Source: Oscarella lobularis
Taxonomy: Eukaryota; Porifera; Homoscleromorpha; Homosclerophorida; Oscarellidae
Assembly (NCBI RefSeq): GCF_947507565.1
Contig: NC_089178.1
Location: 620,001-684,000, forward strand
DNA: 64,000 nt
Direction of reading: 5' to 3'
This document shows positions 58,996 through 64,000 of the stretch, in pieces. Position 1 is the first letter of the stretch, and every line of letters begins with the position of its first letter. The notes below the pieces were generated by a model. It searched no databases and had not been told where the DNA came from. It saw only the letters and a program-made list of their open reading frames with translations. A program made the position numbers and the translations under genes.

Positions 58996-59375
58996 TTGAC
59001 GTTGCACATTTCGTCACAATTCCGAGTCGTCATGCTACTGATTGGATTTCTTGCGTTCATTGCATTGACTGCGAGGGTCGCTAAAAAAGCTGTTGAGACC
59101 CACAAATTGAAAAAAATTGCTAAAGGTTTTTTGAAGAAATTGATTTTCTACAGGTACACGATTAATTCCTACAATAGGCTTTAGTTTAGTTGTGACTTCA
59201 ACGAAAGGAAGATACTTGACCCATCAAAGTATGCCTGCACATGCAAAGCTACCGTCCTCGGTCACTTTGGGGCAATACTCGGATCCGAAGTGTACTTCCT
59301 CCACAACAGAGAACCGCATAAGAGTAAATGCTTGAAAAGGAAACTACGTACTAGGAAAGGTGTCCAAACAATGAC
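58996..59375 (+). pseudogene. Truncated copy of the basic Ig/EGF-type family
   Basis: From about 59080 the DNA follows the end of exon 4 of the next gene (KAVETHKLKKIAK, then a GTTTT donor). From 59178 it follows the conserved 348-base domain exon (TKGRYL, VYFLHNREPHKSKC) but with small deletions that break the frame. At about 59373, midway through the domain, the sequence jumps straight to the 3' flank seen at 61702. There is no signal-peptide exon. The copy appears to be a recombination or deletion product. Confidence 0.75.
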
Positions 59376-59700
59376 GAATTAAGGGCACTAAATGCGCGTA
59401 TACGGGTGTACAAGAAGAGGGAGACAAAGCAGCAAAGAAACTACTAAAACGAAGACGAGGAAAATCTCCGCTCAACAACGAAAAATCAACTGACCGTCGA
59501 ACAGGACCCAACAGTAAGACTGAAGAAAAGGACGAACCTAGATGATTCTGACTCTGCTAGCGCATGATAGCCCAAAGTCTAAAAACCTATAAGTACGATT
59601 GCGACACGCGACGTTTCATTTTATCCACAGTAATTTAATAAGCGAATCGTCACCTAATTGCTTGCGACATAAAACGTTTACACTATGTCGTCACAATTGT
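59376..59700 (+). repeat. Duplicated flank, matching 61702-62040
   Basis: It runs from GAATTAAGGGCACTAAATGC to the region just before the signal-peptide ATG, nearly identical to 61702-62040. It is the 3' flank of one family member and the promoter of the next, so it marks the tandem duplication unit. Confidence 0.85.
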
Positions 59701-59710
59701 GTAGTTTGCC

Positions 59711-61695
59711 ATGCGTTATTGCACGTACCTCTTCGGCCTCTTCCTTTTACTCGTCGTTGCTCCACCTAGTGGTATGTAATTCCAGATGTAGAATTAGGAT
59801 GAATTTCGAGGCGAATGTTGCCAGTTAATGGTTGGGGCAAATACGAATACCACGGGCATCGCCACCTGCCTAAAGGTTAGACGTTTTTAAAGAAATTGAT
59901 TTTCTACAGGTACACGATTAATTCCTACGATAGGCTTTAGTTTACTTGTGACTACAACGAAAGGAAGATACTTAGACCCATCAAAGAAGTATGCCTGTAC
60001 ATGCAAAGCTACCGCCCTCGGTCACTTTGGGGCAATACTCGGATCAGAAGTGTACTTCCTCCACAACAGAGAACCGCATAAGAGTAAATGCTTGAAAAGG
60101 AAACTACGTACTAGGAAAGGTGTCCAAACAATGGCGAAGACCTGCGTGTTCAAATACTCTCGGAAAAATCCCACGATGTTGTTTCGCTGCCAGATAAAAG
60201 TAGAAATTCGCAGACGTCACAGAAAGGGAAAACTACTGCGACCAGCGCTCATAAAAAGCTACCATATGTCCATAAAAAGAGGTGAGCATTGGTAGAGAGT
60301 ATGACCGTGCATGCATCTACTACAGTGTTCAAAACGCAACCTTTAGTCGTACAAAAAAAAGCACAACGTTAGCTTATAAGGATTTTTTTATTGCAGAGGC
60401 TAAAAAATCTCGTCAGGTTAAAAAAGGCCGCTCTCGCCCGGCTAAAAGAGGCCACTCTCGTAAAAGGGGCCACTCTCGTAAGAGGGGTCACTCTCGAAAA
60501 AGGGATCACTCTCGTAAAAGAGGCCGCTCTCGTCATGCGAAAAGAGGCCGCTCTCGCCAGGCTAAAGGAGGTCCCTCTCGTTCGGCTAAGAAGGGTTCCC
60601 TTCGTCCGGCTAAGAAAGGCCCCTCTCATCAGGCTAAAGGAGGCCGCTCTCGTTCGGCTAAGAAGGGTTCCCTTCGTCCGGCTAAGAAAGGCCCCTCTCA
60701 TCAGGCTAAAGGAGGCGCTTCTCGCCCGACTAAAACAGATTCCTCCCGTCCACTTAAAGCTATGGACACTCACAGATTACAGAAAATCCCTAAAGGTTTT
60801 ATCAAAAAATTGAATCCTAACGTTTTCAGAAAATTTTGTTCCAGGCTTTGGACTAGTCGTGACTACAACAAAAGGACGCTACTTACACCTATCAAAAAAG
60901 TATGTCAGCGCGTGCAAAGCAACCGCTCACATTCCCTTTGGGAGAATACTTGAAACGAAAGCCTATTTCGCTGAAAACAAAGAACCTCGTATTAGTAAAT
61001 GCGTGAAAGAAGCTCTAGGTTCTATAAAGGGCATTCAAATAAGGAGGAGGACCTGCGTGTTCAAGCCTTCTCTGCAAAATCCCACGATGCGGTTTCGCTG
61101 CTCGATGAAAGTAGAAATTCGCAGGCACCGCAAAAACGGAAAACTCTTGAAGCCACCGCTTATAAAGACCTACAAATTGTCAATAAAAAAAAGTAAGAAG
61201 TTCACACAAAATCCACTGTACGTAGCCAAGACGATGTGGTGCAGATATTGACGAGTGTAAAATCGGCGCAGCGAAGTGTCCCAAATCGAGCCGGTGCACT
61301 AACACGCCAAGCGGGCATCGCTGCTGTCCTACTGGAAACAAGCACTGTGAAAGTAGACTATCACATACACGTAATCTTACATCTGTACGGTAGTCTTTCT
61401 CTACAGTGGGAAAAAGCAAAGCACCTCTAGTCGACGTGTCAGCTACCAAAGTAGGTGCGTCTACTAAGAAGGCACCAGCTCAAGTCGGTGTGAAGAAAGG
61501 AAAGAAAACTTCGGACAAGAAATCTAAACGTTATAGCTAACAGCATTAGGAAAAAAATCAATTTTCTCATCTGTGCTTGCAGGTTTTCCCGTTGCGATTG
61601 TTGCCGGCTCTGTCAGCGGAGCAATTGCCGTTGGGGCACTGGTTGTCCTTGTACTTTGTTGCAAGTCAGGAAAGAGAAGGTCTAGACGCGATTGA
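59711..61695 (+). CDS. Transmembrane member of basic tandem family (two 4-Cys domains, Ser/Arg/Lys repeats, EGF, TM)
   Basis: The exons derived are 59711-59771, 59825-59875, 59934-60281, 60397-60795, 60845-61192, 61245-61352, 61407-61529 and 61583-61695: 516 residues with all phases matching. A signal peptide (MRYCTYLFGLFLLLVVAP) is followed by a short linker. Next comes a ~116-residue domain (TTTKGRYLDPSKKYACTC, KTCVFKYSRKNPTMLFRCQI), perhaps Ig-like. A ~130-residue segment of basic repeats (SRKRGH units, then SRSAKKGS, LRPAKKGP and SHQAKGG octads) precedes a second copy of the domain. An EGF-like module (NIDECKIGAAKC, RCTNTPSGHRCC), a lysine-rich stretch, one membrane helix (VAIVAGSVSGAIAVGALVVL) and a short basic tail end the protein. 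Both domain exons are exactly 348 bases. I know no named family. Binding of polyanions (glycosaminoglycans, nucleic acid, silica) is speculation from charge. Confidence 0.8.
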
Positions 61696-61701
61696 AAGAA
61701 A

Positions 61702-62040
61702 AGAATTAAGGGCACTAAATGCGCGTATACGGGTGTAGGAGGTACAAGAAGAGGGGAGACAAAGCAGCAAAGAAACTACTAAAACGAAGACGAGGAAAAT
61801 CTCCGCTCAACAACGAAAAATCAACTGACCGTCGAACAGGACCCAACAGTAAAACTGAAGAAAAGGACGAACCTAGATGATTCTGACTCTGCTAGCGCAT
61901 GATAGCCCAAAGTCTAAAAACCTATAAGTACGATTGCGACACGCGACGTTTCATTTTATCCACAGTAATTTAATAAGCGAATCGTCACCTAATTGCTCGC
62001 GACATAAAACGTCTACACTATGTCGTCACAATTGTGTAGT
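61702..62040 (+). repeat. Duplicated flank between family members, matching 59376-59700
   Basis: It starts just after the stop of the preceding gene and ends just before the next signal-peptide exon. Compared with 59376-59700 it carries a few extra bases near 61727 (GTAGGAGGTAC). It must hold a terminator for one gene and a promoter for the next. Confidence 0.85.
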
Positions 62041-62045
62041 TTGCC

Positions 62046-63530
62046 ATGCGTTATTGCACGTACCTCTTCGGCCTCTTCCTTTTACTCGTCGTTGCTCCAC
62101 CTAGTGGTACGTAATTCCAGATGTAGAATTAGGATGAATTTCGAGGCGAATGTTCCAGTTAATGGTTGGAGCAGAAGAAGAAGAAGAAAATACAATTACC
62201 TCGAGCATCGCGACCTGCCTAAAGGTTAGACGTTTTTAATTGATCCCTTAATTACGCGCATGTCTCGGCCAGGTTTTAGTCTCGAACTTCGTACAACGGC
62301 AAAGAGAGATTTCATAAACACCAAGGACAAGTACTACAACAGATGTAAAGCAAAGGCCGACACTGACTATGGATACATTAAAAAAGCCGTATTCTCGTCT
62401 TTCAATGGTGGACGTTGCAAATCTCCACGGATCAAACGGAAAAATAAAAGGCTAATTAAAAAAGCCGAGAGAAAGTGCACGTTTAAATGGACCCGAAGCC
62501 ACCCCCTACTTTGGTTTTACTGCAAAATAGTAATCTTAGTCCAAAGAGAAAAGAAACGCGGAAAAACAGTGCGAGTGAACCCGCCACGCGAAGAAACATA
62601 CAGATTAACCATACAAAAACGTAAGCCTCAAACACGCGATACATTTGATCATATACATATGTAATCCTACACGAAAAATTAAAATATAATTTATGGTTGT
62701 TTCGTAGCACTCGGACAAATGGAGGGGGAAAAATATTGCATGTGGTATACAATAGTATTGAAGAAAATGAAAGGAGGACTAGAAGAAGAAATTGTTGTAA
62801 AATCTCACTATAATCTATCGAAGATCAGTTGGGAGAAATCGGGAGCTACGTTTAGTATTCCACAAAGCCAAGCGACGAACTATGTGCTTCAATGCGAACG
62901 CGCTTGCTTACCTTCAAACCGTGGCCTTCGCGCGATGATGTGGATATACCAGAAAAGGTCGAAGTTCGGCAGCTTTGACCGATGCAAATCAGCGTACAGA
63001 GTATGGCCCTTGCCTAAAGGAGTTAGGGTGAGGTACTCGCATAACGTGAAATCAAAACTCGATTTCGTTAACCGGTCACCGAAATTGAATGGCATATATT
63101 ACTGCGAGTCACTTAACCTGATAAAAACGCCGCCGTTTTACATAAAAATTGTTAACGACAGCGGGTGCAAATGGAATTGGAAAAAGTGCCACCGTTTTGC
63201 ACGCTGCATCAACAAACGCCGTCACCGCGGATTTTGGTGCCACTGTCGTCCAGGTTTCAGGGGCAACGGACGACTGTGCAAAAGTACTTTTCAGTATACG
63301 AGGGGTCTGCGCATGCATGCGGTGTACTGTTGTTTTCGTTAGAGTTGAAAACGGGAAAGAAAAGGAAACCGCGCAAACCGCGCAAACATTCTAAAAAAAT
63401 AAAATGGAAGCGCAAGAAAACGGGAAGGAAAAGAAAAAAAGGCCCAACAAAAAAGAAAAGGCGCAGATATTCTAAAAAAAGGAGAAGGAACCCCAAGGGC
63501 AAGAAGATTAGATGGGGCTTTGGTTGGTAG
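62046..63530 (+). CDS. Secreted member of basic tandem family (4-Cys domain, Ig-like, EGF, Lys/Arg tail)
   Basis: Exons 62046-62106, 62159-62224, 62273-62620, 62708-63283 and 63343-63530 give 412 residues. The signal peptide is the same as in the previous gene; the linker has an RRRRR run (WSRRRRRKYNYLEH). Exon 3 is the 348-base domain exon (NRCKAKADTDYGYIKKAV, ERKCTFKWTRSHPLLWFYC). Exon 4 holds an Ig-like domain (LQCERACLPSNRG, NGIYYCESLN) and an EGF-like module (CHRFARCINKRRHRGFWCHC, RPGFRGNGRLC). Exon 5 is a 62-residue tail with 37 Lys/Arg by my count, ending IRWGFGW. There is no membrane helix, so this member is probably secreted where the previous one is anchored. Confidence 0.8.
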
Positions 63531-63725
63531 CTTTGTGTTACATGAGAGGTCAGGTCACGTCAGGTTTTTTGCGGAAAAAATAAGCCAAGTAGCGTGGTTA
63601 GGCAGTGTATTGAAAGAAAAATAAAAAAAAATAAATTTATCTGTCAACCCTCGCTCAATTAGGGGATACTTGTATGCGGGGTGTATTGATATCGTCTACA
63701 CTATGTCGTCACAATCTAGTTTGCC

Positions 63726-64000
63726 ATGCGTTATTGCACGTACCTCTTCGGTCTCGCCTTCCTTTTACTATTTTTTGCTCCACCTAGTGGTATGTAATTC
63801 CAGATGTAGAATTAGGATGAATTTCGAGGCGAATGTTCCAGTTAGTTGGAGCAGAAGAAGAAGAAGCAAATACAAATACCTCGAGCATAAGGAATTGCCT
63901 AAAGGTCTATAATAATTAATTGACAAAATGTCACTGTTCTGATTGATTTACATTTTCGGCCAGGTTTTAGTCTCAGACTTCGTACAACGGCAAAAAAAGG
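63726..64000 (+). CDS. Third member of basic tandem family, cut by the window end
   Basis: Exon 1 63726-63789 encodes a variant signal peptide (MRYCTYLFGLAFLLLFFAPP). Exon 2 63842-63904 encodes WSRRRRSKYKYLEHKELPK, and exon 3 begins at 63964 (GFSLRLRTTAKK), as in the preceding gene. All splice sites and phases match the other two members. The rest lies beyond the window. Confidence 0.8.

Overview
This window looks like nuclear DNA from an animal with a very compact genome. Genes are packed on both strands. Most introns I could delimit are 45-120 bases long, and several gene starts face each other across 40-200 bases. The gene set is metazoan: a MAM/Ig/thrombospondin receptor, a Pins/LGN-type polarity protein with GoLoco motifs, the xylosyl kinase FAM20B, a folate-receptor-like protein, EGF/Ig secreted proteins and the ciliary protein CFAP46. 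An early-branching animal, most likely a sponge, is my inference; no species marker is visible. I recognised no RNA genes, CRISPR arrays or intact transposons.

Layout. 1-13503: two near-identical tandem copies of a remarkable secreted protein (the first cut by the window edge), with a decayed third copy between them. Each has an Ig domain followed by 1,000-1,800 residues of five-residue repeats, nearly every one carrying an N-glycosylation sequon (N-x-S/T). 13766-15795: TBC1D13, a Rab GAP, rebuilt here from 16 short exons. 15796-17664: no gene recognised, one inverted-repeat element. 17665-21548: GPSM2/Pins, V-ATPase subunit G and mitochondrial GrpE. 21606-39385: three large minus-strand genes, CFAP46, MAN1B1 and PLAA. 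39986-41410: an 81-bp minisatellite. 41535-46528: a MAM-Ig3-TSP1x3-Ig transmembrane receptor, head to head with FAM20B. 48406-58623: translin, MED27, ZDHHC12, a P-loop GTPase-like protein, a protein made of three MLLE domains, a TenA-like protein, ODR4 and a folate-receptor-like protein. 58996-64000: a tandem family of secreted or membrane proteins with extremely basic segments (one pseudogene, two complete genes, one cut by the window end).

Functional links. Several products belong to the secretory pathway and cell surface (MAN1B1 N-glycan trimming in the ER, FAM20B glycosaminoglycan kinase, ZDHHC12 palmitoylation, ODR4, PLAA in ubiquitin/p97 turnover), but the clustering looks like ordinary mixed gene order, not a pathway cluster. 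The most novel material is in the two lineage-specific tandem families at the ends of the window: the sequon-repeat proteins and the basic Ig/EGF proteins. Multi-exon coordinates come from splice consensus, reading-frame continuity and remembered family sequences, not from transcripts or database searches.
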